The notes under the pieces: model-generated | Seen by the model: only the letters and a program-made list of their open reading frames with translations | The model's database searches: none | Told to the model about the DNA's origin: nothing | Program-made: the position numbers and the translations under genes | Shown here: in pieces, positions 49,203 to 59,725 of the stretch | Layout: the number at the start of each line of letters is the position of its first letter | Position numbering within the stretch: the stretch's first letter is position 1 | Assembly (NCBI RefSeq): GCF_028769735.1 | Contig: NC_088171.1 | Location: 124,394,533-124,458,532, forward strand | Length of the DNA stretch: 64,000 nucleotides | Reading direction: 5' to 3' | DNA from: Zonotrichia leucophrys gambelii | Lineage: Eukaryota; Chordata; Aves; Passeriformes; Passerellidae

Positions 49203-49290
49203 CCAGCCTGGGGAGCCATGGGGACCTGGGGAGCTGCCCCCAGCCTGGGGAGCCATGGGGAGCTGCCACCAGCCTGGGGAGCCAGCACCC
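49203..49290. repeat. Short GC-rich minisatellite, about 3 units
   Basis: The unit CCAGCCTGGGGAGCCATGGG begins at 49203, about 49240 and about 49269. Unit lengths are 36-37, 29 and a partial. Repeated GGGG runs (loops of 4-15 bases) give the plus strand G-quadruplex potential. The related words CTGGGGAGCC and GGGCTCCCCCAG occur just upstream at 48.82-48.94 kb. Confidence 0.85.
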
Positions 49291-50519
49291 CAGGGACCCC
49301 CTGGAACAGCTTTGCTCAGCCTCCATGGTTGCCATTGATATTTTTCCATAAGATAATATTTCGTTGAGGGTCTTCATAAGAAAAGGTCACAAATTCCTGG
49401 TATCATATTGCCTTTACAACACACAGACCATATTTACAGCCCTATTAACCACCACTTTGTCAGCTATTTGGTGTTAAAACTGTACAGTTTGCTGAAGGGA
49501 GCTGTAGTGGAAGATTACCTCAAGATCTCAGCCAGGACAGTTCACATCTTTCCACTTTAAAAACTGCAAGAATGCAGAAGACCAGAGTTTCACCCTCAGC
49601 AGCTCAGCATGTATTTCATGGCAAGAGAAGGGCAGCACAGCAGGAGACTGGATATGCTGGACCTCAAATTGTAACTCACTAAAACAGCTCAGAGCAGCAA
49701 AATGGCTGCTGCTACTGAGAGAATGAATTGGGCATCATTTCTCTTCAAAACACTGTCACAGCTGAGGCTGTGGCACAGGGAGGTGGGGTTGGATAACTCT
49801 CACTCTCCTGACACTAGAGGGGAAAATCACACTCGAGGGCCTTATGTTTTTCCAGTGACAAATATCATGAAACTCTTCCTTTATTTACAGGAACTCTGGG
49901 CAGCACCCGTTTTGTACACAAGAATGTGTGTCTGCTGGTGGTAAAGGAATCCCTCTGTCCTATCCATCAGTTGCCATTCACTCCAGATAAGAAAACCTTG
50001 TGAAGTGTGACTTAAACTTCTCTCTAAGCAGAGATTTAGACTAAATATGTATTATTCCTTTAGATTTATTATTATTACATGCTGCATTCAGTTCTAATTA
50101 TACAACTAGTGACCTCTTCTATTTACAGAAGGTGAAGCTGATCAGGCAAACTTTTTTTTTTCTTTTTGGCTACAGCAGCCCTTCTGACACAAATATGCTA
50201 AAAGCTTTTGAATCAGCTGATTTACGTTGTAAGCCCAGCTTTAACTTCAGGCTTATGTAAACAGATTCTTATTGAGTCATTCTTGTCAGCTCGTCAGCAC
50301 TGTATTTCCTCAGCAAAGGTGTTTGACAGCAGACACTGCTGTAACATCCCGTGGGATCCCTCATTCCCAGGCAGGGCTGGGACAGACACCTGCCATACAG
50401 AGAAATGAGGAACCAAAGGCCATCAGAGCTCACCACACTTTCCTGTTTTGCTTTTGTTTTAGTCTAGTGAGGGCTTTTCATGCCTGTCCTAAGTCAGGCT
50501 GAGATTTGGCCATCAACAA
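49291..50519. other. Unassigned non-coding stretch
   Basis: No gene or named repeat. A T run with a single C occurs at about 50151-50166. Open frames are 80 codons or less. Confidence 0.55.
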
Positions 50520-50795
50520 TTTAAGGAAGTATGTAGTGACAAGGGGAATGGATTCAAACTGAGAGGGAGTAGGTTTAGATTAGAGATAGGAAGAAATTCT
50601 TTACTGTGAGGGTGGTGAGGCACTGGAACTCTTGCCCAGAGAAGCTGTGGATGCCCCACCCCTGGAAGTGTTCAAGAACAGGTTGGACTGGGCTCTGAGC
50701 AGCCTGGTCTAGTGGAAGGTGTCCCTGCATGTGGCAGGACCCAGATGGTGCCTTGGGTGCCTTCCAACACAAGTGATTGTGAGATTCTGTGATCT
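50520..50795 (+). mobile_element. CR1 LINE, 3'-end fragment
   Basis: A sense CR1 3' portion of about 275 bp: GTGACAAGGGGAATGGATTC, GGTTTAGATTAGAGATAGGA, GAGGCACTGGAACTCTTGCC, CAAGAACAGGTTGGACTGGG, GAGCAGCCTGGTCTAGTGGA and a terminal GTGAGATTCTGTGAT. Blocks are well preserved, so this is one of the younger CR1 copies here. Confidence 0.95.
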
Positions 50796-51720
50796 CCCAC
50801 CCATCCCTTAGTGCGAGAGAGGTGAGCAGGAGAGTCCTTCAGGGCCCATCCTGAGGGATGGCAGACAGAGAGGAGAGAGAATAGACCTGCAATGCAGATG
50901 TAGGGAGAGAAGGTTTTGACACAACATACCCTAAATATATGTAGGCCTACAAACAGTGACTTTGGGATAAAAATATATATTTTATATATAATATATTTCT
51001 TTAAGGTATTTATACACACACACATATAAGCATAGAAGAGTCAACACTTTAGGGCCACATACCACAAATTAACTACTTCTTGGTTCAGTGCCCTCAGAGG
51101 ATCTGTGTCATCTGTAGCAATATGAAGGAGAGAATCAAGACCAAAAAAAAGCTCTTGACTTAAACCTGGGTTTAAATTTTTTTCCTCTACAAAGAGGCGT
51201 GTGTGCTCTGCTCCCTGGGAAAAGACCCAAAGCAAATTCTGAAGGACAAAGGAGATAAACAAACAGCAGTTTAAATTAGCAAACCACAGATTGATACACA
51301 GCATATGAAGCTAGAGCAAAAGTGAAAGCTCAGGGAGAGGCTTCACAAGGCAAGAAGATTGTTTTGCCAGAAGAAAAGCATAAAGACTTGCCTGCAGCCT
51401 AGAAACAGGCTCAGATCAGCAGTACCCAGCTCCCCACAGCTGCTGGATTTACAAGACTAAAATTATTTTCTGCAAAATCTTCAGGCAGGTTATTCTGGTA
51501 TCTGCAGTTACCATCCAGACTTTATGAAGAAAATCCAGGTGTGCTGCTATAGACCACCAATACAGACTGTGGGGAGCAGTGATTTTGGGAAAGAAATGCT
51601 TGTAGTCATTTCAGCAAGTGGGAAGGGTTGAAAACCATGAGTTTAGTAATAGGGGCTCCATTCAGTTGCATAAATAAGTAATTTATTTCCCTCAGAGTAT
51701 CCTACAGAGTTCTGTCTGAC
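50796..51720. other. Unassigned non-coding stretch
   Basis: No gene recognised. 50970-51028 is a TA-rich segment ending in a short CA run (TATACACACACACATATA). Confidence 0.55.
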
Positions 51721-51726
51721 CCCATC

Positions 51727-52135
51727 TATCGATGCAGGACATCCTCCAGCCAGGGATTAACATGCTCTGACTCCATGATTCAGAAGGCTGAAAAATTGGT
51801 TTATTGAGCAATACTATATTACACTATATACTAACACTAAAACTATACTAAGAAACTATACTAAGAAAGCCTGTGACCCTTTCAAGTAGGCCACAACACA
51901 GCTTTGACCAAATTGGTCAATCAATAAAACAACCATCACCAGTGTCCAATTAACAAATCACTCTTCAGTAAACATCTCCATAACACATTCCACATGTGCC
52001 AAACAACAGGAGCAGCAAATAGAGATAAGAATTGTTTTCTCTTCTCTCTCTGAGCTTCCTCACTGCCTTCCCCAGGAAAAATCCTGGGAGACAGAATTGT
52101 GTCTTTCTCTGTTCAAAGAGTATGTGAATACCACA
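51727..52135 (-). mobile_element. Solo LTR of an endogenous retrovirus (complete, 409 bp)
   Basis: A minus-strand LTR. On the minus strand it begins TGTGGTATTCACATACTC at 52135 and ends ...CTGCATCGATA at 51727, where the expected terminal CA has become TA. An exact 6-bp target duplication CCCATC flanks it (51721-51726 and 52136-52141). The poly(A) signal AATAAA on the minus strand is at 51800-51805, followed by CAGCCTTCTGAATCATGGAG, closely related to the U5 of the 29.6-kb LTR. Upstream of it are repeated CTTAGTATAGTTT units. No internal region remains. Confidence 0.93.
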
Positions 52136-52141
52136 CCCATC

Positions 52142-53381
52142 TACTCTCCCATAGGCCATGGCTGTCCTGTAGACCCTGTGCTTTATCCATCAGTGAATGT
52201 GGATGTCTCACATGTCAGCAAGGACACCCTGGGTGTCAGGAGCAGAGCACTCACCATAGCCAGACAGGCCATGAGGACAAGAAAAAACAATACTAAATAC
52301 AAGTATAGAAGTTATGGGGGGAAAAACCACCACAAATTTACAAGAAGGAGATGAATAGCAAATGGATAAAATTTTGCTACTACCAAGTGTGACTTGAAAA
52401 GTGTTAGAGCCAAGAATCCAAGACCAGAATCCAACGCTGTGTGCACTACTGTTCTCGGAAAAGTATTTGTACTGAGGTGTGCAGATGTGTCCCTTGGCCA
52501 CGACCTGGGCTCAGGGAGCTGTGATGGGAGGAGGCACCAGCCCCAGCTGGAGCCCAGTGTGGGGGTTCCCCAGGGGTACCTGCTCTGGCTGACCCCACTT
52601 TGGCCACACAGTTTGCAGAGAGGCTGTCTGGTCTGTGACTGCATGTGGAAAAAATGTACTCGCTGTCTCCAAGTTATGATTTCTTCTATCCAGAAACATG
52701 ACACAGCTGATGAGCCTATAACCAACGTCATAGTCAAGGTATTTGACAGAAATAGCACTCTGATAATGGCAGTGGTAGACAATGGATCACAGCTTACAAG
52801 TGTCAAAGTCTTTGCAAATCATGCAAACATTTTACTTCAAATGCAGGATATTCACTGGGCAAGTATGCTGTGGATAGTAGTGCTACAACAGCTTAAACAG
52901 GTTATAGCATGCAGAGTTTAGGGAAGCCAGATGTTTTGTGAAAAATAACTAAAAATATGTAGAAGACCTCATGTGAATGATAGAAAATAAAAGAAGACTC
53001 AAGTGCCAACAGCCTATGAAACAGCCTTAAGAAAATCTTGAGTGAGTTATATCAGAGGAATGTCTGTGAAGAGAGGAAAGGAGAGGAAACATAACCGCAC
53101 AGAGAAAGCTTCATCAGTGCAGGTCATGGAGATGGACTAGTTAGAAAGGTAAGATGGGAAATATGAACAAAAGACATTATCTAGCTAAGGGAAAGATGGA
53201 CATAAGCAGCCCATGACAGATGGTAACAGCTGAAAAATTGAGAAACATATGAATAAATGAGAAATTTATTCAAGGAAGAATGCAAGCACACCTTCAGCAA
53301 AATATTTTGAAAGAAAGTCTGGCTCAGGGGGATTTCTGAGAAGAAATGGCATTGAAGAAAGACTGAAAATGATGAAGTTCT
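52142..53381. other. Unassigned non-coding stretch
   Basis: No gene recognised. A 175-codon plus-strand frame (52394-52921) and an overlapping 164-codon minus-strand frame (52312-52806) are open across the same DNA. Neither has a domain I know or splice-like boundaries. Confidence 0.5.
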
Positions 53382-53838
53382 AAAGAGGAGGGAAGGAAGG
53401 AAGGAAGGAAGGAAGGAAGGAAGGAGGAAGGGAGGAAGGGAGGAAGGAGGGGAAGGAGAGGGAGAGGGAGGAGGGGAAGGGAGAAGGAGTGGGAGGAAGG
53501 AGGAAGGAGGAAGGAAGGAAGAGAAGGAAGGAAGGAAGGAAGGAAGGAAGGAAGGAAGGAAGGAAGGAAGGAAGGAAGAAGGAAGGAAGGAAAGGAAGGA
53601 AGGAAGGAAGGAAGGAAGGAAGGAAGGAAGGAGAAGGAAGGAGGAAGGAAGGAGGAAGGAAGGAGGAGGAAGGAGGAAGGAAGGAAGGAGGAAGGAAGGA
53701 AGGAAGGAAGGAAGAAGGAAGGAAGGAAGGAAGGAAGGAAGGAAGGAAGGAAGGAAGGAAGGAAGGAAGGAAGGAAGGAAGGAAGGAAGGAAGGAAGGAA
53801 GGAAGGAAGGAAGGAAGGAAGGAAGGAAGGAAGGAAGG
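53382..53838 (+). repeat. Long homopurine GGAA microsatellite
   Basis: 457 bases containing only A and G except for one T at 53490. 53491-53838 is 348 uninterrupted purines. Most is (GGAA)n with GGAGG and GAAGGA variants in the centre and a nearly pure 3' third (53715-53838). Long homopurine-homopyrimidine mirror DNA can form triplex (H-DNA), and GGAA is the ETS-factor core. The open frames here (poly Pro-Ser-Phe-Leu on minus, poly Gly-Arg-Lys-Glu on plus) are artefacts of the period-4 repeat. Confidence 0.99.
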
Positions 53839-54988
53839 CTGTGCAATGATGGTTCAGCCTATGACAGATTATAGGAAAAAGGAAGAACTCACCACTGGGT
53901 GAACAAGATAAAGACAGGGCAGAAAATACTCAGGTTCACATTCAAAAATAAAGTTGGGTTTTTTCAATGGCAAGACTCTGAAAATAGGAAAAGTGTAGAA
54001 GAACTTGTCCATGCTGAAGAAAATGTCACAAGACACATGGCCATGTTCATTTTTCCATTTGAACTGAGATGGCCACAAAACTGAGCAGGTGTCTGGGGAG
54101 TCTCTCAATCACTGGAGGAGCAGGGACACAGGAACCTCTTCCTGATAAAGATATTTTAGCAAGAATCCCTTGCTGGAGACACACTGAGACTGTTACACTG
54201 ACTCTGCCTGCTGAAGACTTTATTAGAATTTTTCTGGATATGGGACCAGGACAACTCACCAAAACATAAGGGACAAAATCTTTGACATAGGTTGAAAACA
54301 GAACAAGAGATCAGACAGTACAGAAAAAAAACCAGTTAAAAAATGCAGCAAAATGCATGTGTATAAAGAAGACTGAAAACAAAAGAAAGACTTTGGAAAA
54401 GAGTGGAAGAAAGGCAAAACCAATTTTGTGAGGATAGCAAACATCATTGTTAGCAACATAAGTACCACTATCTTCATTAACCAAAAATAAAAGCCTAAAC
54501 CAAACCTGCGAAGATGGATTTGATTTGAAGAATTAGGCACCAGGGTGAAGCCTGGACTTTCTCCAGCTCCATTCAACAGCCCAAGGTGTCAGCAAGATGA
54601 AAAACAGGAACCAGTCAATGCTAAGGAGTGTCACAGATGCCAGAATGTGAAACAAGAAGACTGAAGACAAAGAATCACAGCAGTAAGACACACAAAGTCT
54701 ATAACCAGCTGCTCTGTCTACCCAAGGTCACCATATTATTTGCAGGAAATTCTAGAACAAGAATGTTGAGGGAGAATTCCATACAGAAATTTTTCTAGTC
54801 TGTGGTATCATCTAAAAGGAGTTGACTCACAAGTGGTCTGATTCAATGGCCAAAACTCTTCTTGAGAGATGTGGCATTCTGCTTCTGACCACACAGGCCA
54901 ACATCCCCAGTGGAGACCAGATGCCGGATGCCACAGATGAAACATTATTTGCCAGCTTTGCTGAAGGCAGTTTGCAAGAGCCCATAGG
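53839..54988. other. Unassigned non-coding stretch
   Basis: No gene or named repeat. Mixed A-rich sequence with frames of 106 codons or less. A 120-codon plus-strand frame starting at 54822 runs through the poly(A) tract and is therefore not credible. Confidence 0.55.

Positions 54989-55017
<29 letters not shown>
54989..55017 (+). repeat. 29-base poly(A) run
   Basis: An uninterrupted run of 29 A. It could be the tail of a young retrocopy on the plus strand, but I see no poly(A) signal just upstream, no recognisable gene or SINE/LINE body before it and no matching target duplication, so a simple mononucleotide repeat is as likely. Confidence 0.95.
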
Positions 55018-55019
<2 letters not shown>

Positions 55020-57319
55020 CAAGATCTCTTGTCTACCTTTGGTGATTTGCTGATCCCAGGGCAGAAGCAGGAGGTTCCAAGTGCACCAGTTTTTGCTGAC
55101 CCACTCTGCAGGCTCATCACACCTCTATTCTCCCTGCTGTCCTACATGGATCCAGACAGGGACCAGACCTCTTCCTGCATGTAACTATCCTGGTATCTCA
55201 TAAGGATTTAAATCTGACATCCAGGACAGGAAGGGGATGTGTCAGCAGTGATACCTGACCTCTGAAGGCAAGTCACATGGGTTTCCTGGTGATGTGACAG
55301 ACTGAAGACATCAGATGCAGGTTGTGAGATTTTTGTCCACACTAATTCCCAGCTTGGGTGTAGGGTCATGACCTCAGAGAAGTGCAGCTCCACTGTCCTG
55401 AAAATTTGCCAGAGTTAACAGCACCCTCAGAACTTGCAGGCAAACCATGTAATTCCATCATCTAATGTTGGAGGAGGCCACTAGGAGCACCTTCCCAGCT
55501 CAGGAGCAGGTTGCTGCTGCTGCCTGGAGCCTTGGCAAGTCAGATGTGGGTACCACAGTAAAACATCAGTCACTTTTTAAACACATGGAGCTGAGAACTT
55601 GCTGTAAACTGTGTAAACAGCAGCATGTGTGCTATAACCCATGATACAGAGTGGGACATTGAGTGATAACATCTCAGTAACTTTGTGAGTACACATGCTG
55701 AGGAAGGTGCTTCACATTCAGTGGGATCAAAGGGCAGCTGAGATATTGTCTGTTTAAGCCTTTGCCTGTTTTCGGTAACATGAATATCTACCCATATTTC
55801 CTGCCTTTGAAGGTATCGTTGAAACAGGACACTCAAATTTGAAATTTTACTCTTCCTGAGCATAACAGTAGGGCCACAGTAAGAGCTATTTATTATCATC
55901 AACAGCAATGCCCAAGGATTTGTATATTTGGAGGGGAAGAGGAGCAGGGTCTAGCTAAGGGGTCTGCGGTTCTCTTCTCCCCATGAGCACTACCTGGTTA
56001 AACACACTCTCCAGGCCATGTAACACCAGAACATTCCGTGCTGTGCTTCCAGCTCCAACAGCAGCTGTGCTTAGCTGCACGTCAAGGTACTCAGCCCGAT
56101 CTGTGTCTGTTGGGTTGCACACATCAGCCAAAACCCTCCTGTATTAAGTGCAAAACCACCTTTGCTGATAGATGAAGGAACAAGAGTAGGAAACTTCGTA
56201 TGTTTTTTATTGCCAGTATAACTTGACAATATGACTTTTTTTTTTAAGATGAGGGTAAAGGCCAAATTGATATTAGATTTGCAGGAACATTCAGCAATGA
56301 CACCTACAGAAGTCTGAGGCAACATTTGCACTGTGTAAAATCCTACTGTTGTGAGGCTCATTTGCAGATTAGTTATGAAAAACAGAATTTTCATTAGTTA
56401 TGAAAAATAGAATTTTCATTTCAAATCTATAGATTAGATTTTAAGGAGCAGTCATGGGTTACTGTAGCTCATTGCAGGTAGCTTTGTCTTGAAAACATGG
56501 CACAAACATCAATTAACTAATTCACTTGAAAGAGTAGAAAAATTCACAAGCAAATCTGTAAATTGGGAAATATAACCAAATAAGGCTAGTGGTGATGTTT
56601 TGGCCAAGAATTTCAGAAAAAAAAAAGAAGAAGACATGTTTCTGTAACAGCCCTTTGAGCAATATGGTAACTCTCAATAATATTCACTGATTTCTTCAGG
56701 CATGCTTCTAGAAGTACTAGAAAGTCATACTTTTTCTAATCACAAATCTTTCAGTCTACTTGCCATCATACCACAGCTTATTTTTTGCTTTAACCTTTTA
56801 CTTGCAAAGTTAACAGTTGCTCATAAATAAGGTTTAATATATTCAAGATTCAAATAGTTCATACCAACAGAGTTAATCCTGCATTTTTGTTTTCCCACAT
56901 GAACATTTGTTTGTGCCTTCCATGTCTGTTGTAGATTTAAAATATTGGCTTTGATACAAAACATGCATTATTTATAAAAGAGTGGACAAGAGGCAAGTTG
57001 CTAATATACTTCCTGAGCTATTACACGCCACATTATGGAAATGTTACTAAAATGCCCTATTTCACACTCAGATCAGTTTCAGAAGCATTTAATACCTGAG
57101 AAAAGTTAAGTGATAAGTTTATGCAAAACTTGTCAAGGTAGATTTGTTCTACATAAAGCTAAATTCAGACTTCCTTCAGGAAACTGGGAAGTGTCATTAT
57201 TCCTTTTCATCCTGTTTTATGATCCCAAAGACAGTTGCTATTCCTGCATTTCTTTCATGAAAAAAGCACTTAGTAATCACCAAAGATAAGACTTCAGCAA
57301 AAATCAAGGCCAAATTTGT
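55018..57319. other. Unassigned non-coding stretch
   Basis: No gene or named repeat. A 14-bp AATTTTCATTAGTTATGAAAAA-like motif is duplicated near 56385-56415 (ATTTTCATTAGTTATG then AATTTTCATTTC). Frames of 107-112 codons on minus (55570-55908, 56071-56394) show no known domain. Confidence 0.55.
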
Positions 57320-57775
57320 TAAAGTGGGTTTAGAGGAGGCCACGAAGATGATCAGAGGACTGGGCACCTCTCCTATGCAGTCAGACTGAAAGAGCTGGGG
57401 CTGCTCAGTCTGGAAAAGAGAAGGTTCTGGGGAGAGCTTAACGTGGCCTTTCAGTACCCAGAAGTGGCTTACAGAAAGAATTGGTGAGATACTCTTTAGC
57501 AGTGTCTTCGAGGGTCAGGATAAGAGGCGGCATTTTTAGACTGAAAGAGGTCTGGGCTGGATACCATTAAAGACTTTATGAGAGCACTGTGAGGTGATTG
57601 AAGGGGTTGCCCAGCGGAGTTGCGAGCTCCCTGTTTCTGGAAGCATTCAAGGCCAGGTTGGATGGGCCTTTGAGCAAGCAGGTCTAGTGGAAGATGTCCC
57701 TGACCATGGCAGGGGGAGCGGAGCTGGACAACATTTAAGGTCCTTTCAGCACAAACCATTCTGTGATTCTCTGAA
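57320..57775 (+). mobile_element. CR1 LINE, 3'-end fragment
   Basis: A sense CR1 of about 455 bp. It contains AGAGCTGGGGCTGCTCAGTC, TGGAAAAGAGAAGGTTCTGG, CAAGGCCAGGTTGGATGGGC, AGCAAGCAGGTCTAGTGGAA and the terminal CATTCTGTGATTCTC. Coding blocks at the 5' side (ELGLLSLEKRR-type) are broken. The usual AGGGTTGCCC-like segments are disrupted, so it is moderately diverged. Confidence 0.93.
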
Positions 57776-58930
57776 TCTGTTAACAGACATAAATTCTCCT
57801 GCAGTTTTATTTATTGTTATACTGGTCAAACAAGTTGTCTGTATTTTTCACCAATTGTTGTTATTCTGTACTCAAACATATATCAATAGCTGTACTCAAC
57901 TTTTTACAGGTTCTGTTTCAAGGTACCTCCTCTCGGTACAGGACGCATATTCCAAAGCTTTTGATTAGGAAACGTCAGGGTAGAAAGTCACATTGAAACA
58001 AGGCACAAAATCTTTTCTTCCAGTTATCACAGCATTAGATTTCCATTTTCCATTGCCATCTAGCTTCATAGTTAGAAAGAGTTTGTTGTTTCCAGTAAAG
58101 CTGTCCCATTCTTTCCCACTGGCAGGACAAACTACACCTTTCATAACATATCAGCCTAGGCAGTGAGAGGGAAACCCCTGTGCTGCAGTAAGAGATGTCA
58201 TTTCTGTCATGATAGAGATATCATGACTAAGTAAAAAACATTGCCTATAAAATTTCAATTTTTTTTTTTATTTCCAGAAAGTACAGTTTCCAATGTAGAA
58301 CAGAAGCTTCTAGCTAGTCCTAATCACTTCAAAAACCTGGCCTGCATTCTTGTCATAATCAGGAAAGCATTGGATGAAGTATGAAGTTAGTCTCTTCCCA
58401 TTCCTACATGCATCTGGAAAACAGATCCTGGCTGAATGAATTGTATATAAACAAGGTGGGAGAGTGCAACCTGTGTTATCTAGTACTTTCCCTTGTGCAA
58501 AGGGCTCAGGAGCAGAGAAATTCTTGATTCCAGCTTCATCCCACCTCATGCAGCAACTATGGGGGATTTGGCCAGGCATCAAAGATGAAATAAATGTCAC
58601 CCTTAGGTAAAACAGTACTGTGCCTCCAGGAAGGTTGGGATTCATTGTCCTGTGTATTAACTCAATTTACAACTCAGAATACTTTTTTGAACCAATTTTG
58701 GAAGCAAGCAATTTAAAGGTTGATCTATATTTAGAGCTGTGCCAATAAAGCAATCCAGCTGTACTGAAATATTACCCAAGAAAGCCTCTTGAAGTGAATT
58801 CAAGAAATTAGGTTATTTTACAGCCAGACACAGCTAGAGTCCATGATTTATAGTAATTTACTCGTGGTTTTACAGTCAGGATGCCACTGTGGAAGGAAGA
58901 AAACAATAGAAAAATCCAAAACAAGCAGTA
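57776..58930. other. Unassigned non-coding stretch
   Basis: No gene or named repeat. T run at 58258-58269. A 111-codon minus-strand frame (58310-58645) has no recognised domain. Confidence 0.55.
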
Positions 58931-58932
58931 CC

Positions 58933-59008
58933 CAATTAGAAAATGGATATATAATGCCTGTTGACCTGAAATGAACATTTAATTCACACTGGTGCCGTTT
59001 TCTAATTG
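58933..59008. repeat. Perfect 11-bp inverted pair of homeodomain-like sites
   Basis: CAATTAGAAAA (58933-58943) and TTTTCTAATTG (58998-59008) are exact inverse complements separated by 54 bases. Each contains TAATT, a homeodomain core. The loop is non-repetitive. Function is not shown by sequence alone. Confidence 0.7.
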
Positions 59009-59059
59009 AGTAGAAGCAGTAACAGATTCGGTTTTCTATCAGACACTAGTCTGTTCATG

Positions 59060-59424
59060 TTCTCACCCCATTGCAGCAACACCCAATTGCTTTCCAGTAG
59101 TGCATTAAGCAACACCTCCTTTGTTCTCTCTTCCTCTGCCCCAGGGGAGACGTTTGTAGGAGATTTGCTTTGATAATTTGGATACTTCTCTTTAATGTAT
59201 ATGTTGCAATGTATTTATGTCATAAAGGCAGGTTAAATAACCTTGTTTACATTTGGATGATGATGTTTGCAATTGTCTCAGCTCCTGAGGGAATTAATTC
59301 CATAGTCTTGGACCAGCCTTTAAAAGTTTTTAACCACCTGCATTAAGGAGATACTTTAAGGCCCAGGGGTAATATTTTTTTCTTCATTTTTGTCATGTTT
59401 TTTCTTTTTGAATTTTAGTCCATC
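59060..59424. other. Unassigned non-coding stretch
   Basis: No gene or named repeat visible. Ordinary AT-rich DNA with TTAATGTATATG and TTTATGTC words. Confidence 0.55.
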
Positions 59425-59432
59425 TTCTGGAT

Positions 59433-59717
59433 GACTAGTTTTGAAAACAGGGTGTGTGGACTCAAGGGATATGAAAGATAATCCACTGGGGTGCACAAAG
59501 AAAATACTTTCTGTACCATTAATAAATAAACTAATTAATTTTATTTTTAGCTCATCCTTCTTTAGTTTTATTATGTCTGTGTTTTCTAATGTACATAATA
59601 TGTCATGATGACATTAGATATATATATAATTTATAAATAAAAAATACAAATATATTGGGAATGACGCTCAAAGTTTTTAGCGATAGGGATACACTACCAA
59701 AACATTTGAGACCACTG
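59433..59717. mobile_element. Probable hAT-type (Charlie-like) non-autonomous DNA transposon, 285 bp
   Basis: The right end reads, on the complementary strand, CAGTGGTCTCAAATGTTTTG, close to the hAT/MER5-type terminal inverted repeat CAGTGGTTCTCAAA. It is followed by TTCTAGAG (59718-59725), which fits the nTCTAGAn target typical of this group. The left end is degenerate (GACTAGTTTTGAAAAC from 59433) and is preceded by TTCTGGAT (59425-59432), matching the right 8-bp duplication at 6 of 8 bases. The interior is AT-rich without transposase coding. Decay of the ends suggests an old insertion. Confidence 0.5.
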
Positions 59718-59725
59718 TTCTAGAG

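Noticed and set aside
52312..52921. Overlapping 164- and 175-codon frames on opposite strands as possible retroviral or host coding sequence
   Set aside because: Neither contains gag, pol, env or any other motif I recognise, and the neighbouring LTR is a solo LTR with both target duplications next to it, so no provirus interior is expected here.
53181..53846. 221-codon minus-strand open frame of repeated Pro-Ser-Phe-Leu, and the 137-codon Gly-Arg-Lys-Glu frame opposite
   Set aside because: Both are translations of the GGAA/TTCC period-4 repeat, which lacks stop codons in these frames; there is no non-repeat coding body.
54822..55184. 120-codon plus-strand frame with a poly-Lys stretch
   Set aside because: The frame is carried through the 29-A run; no domain is recognisable on either side.
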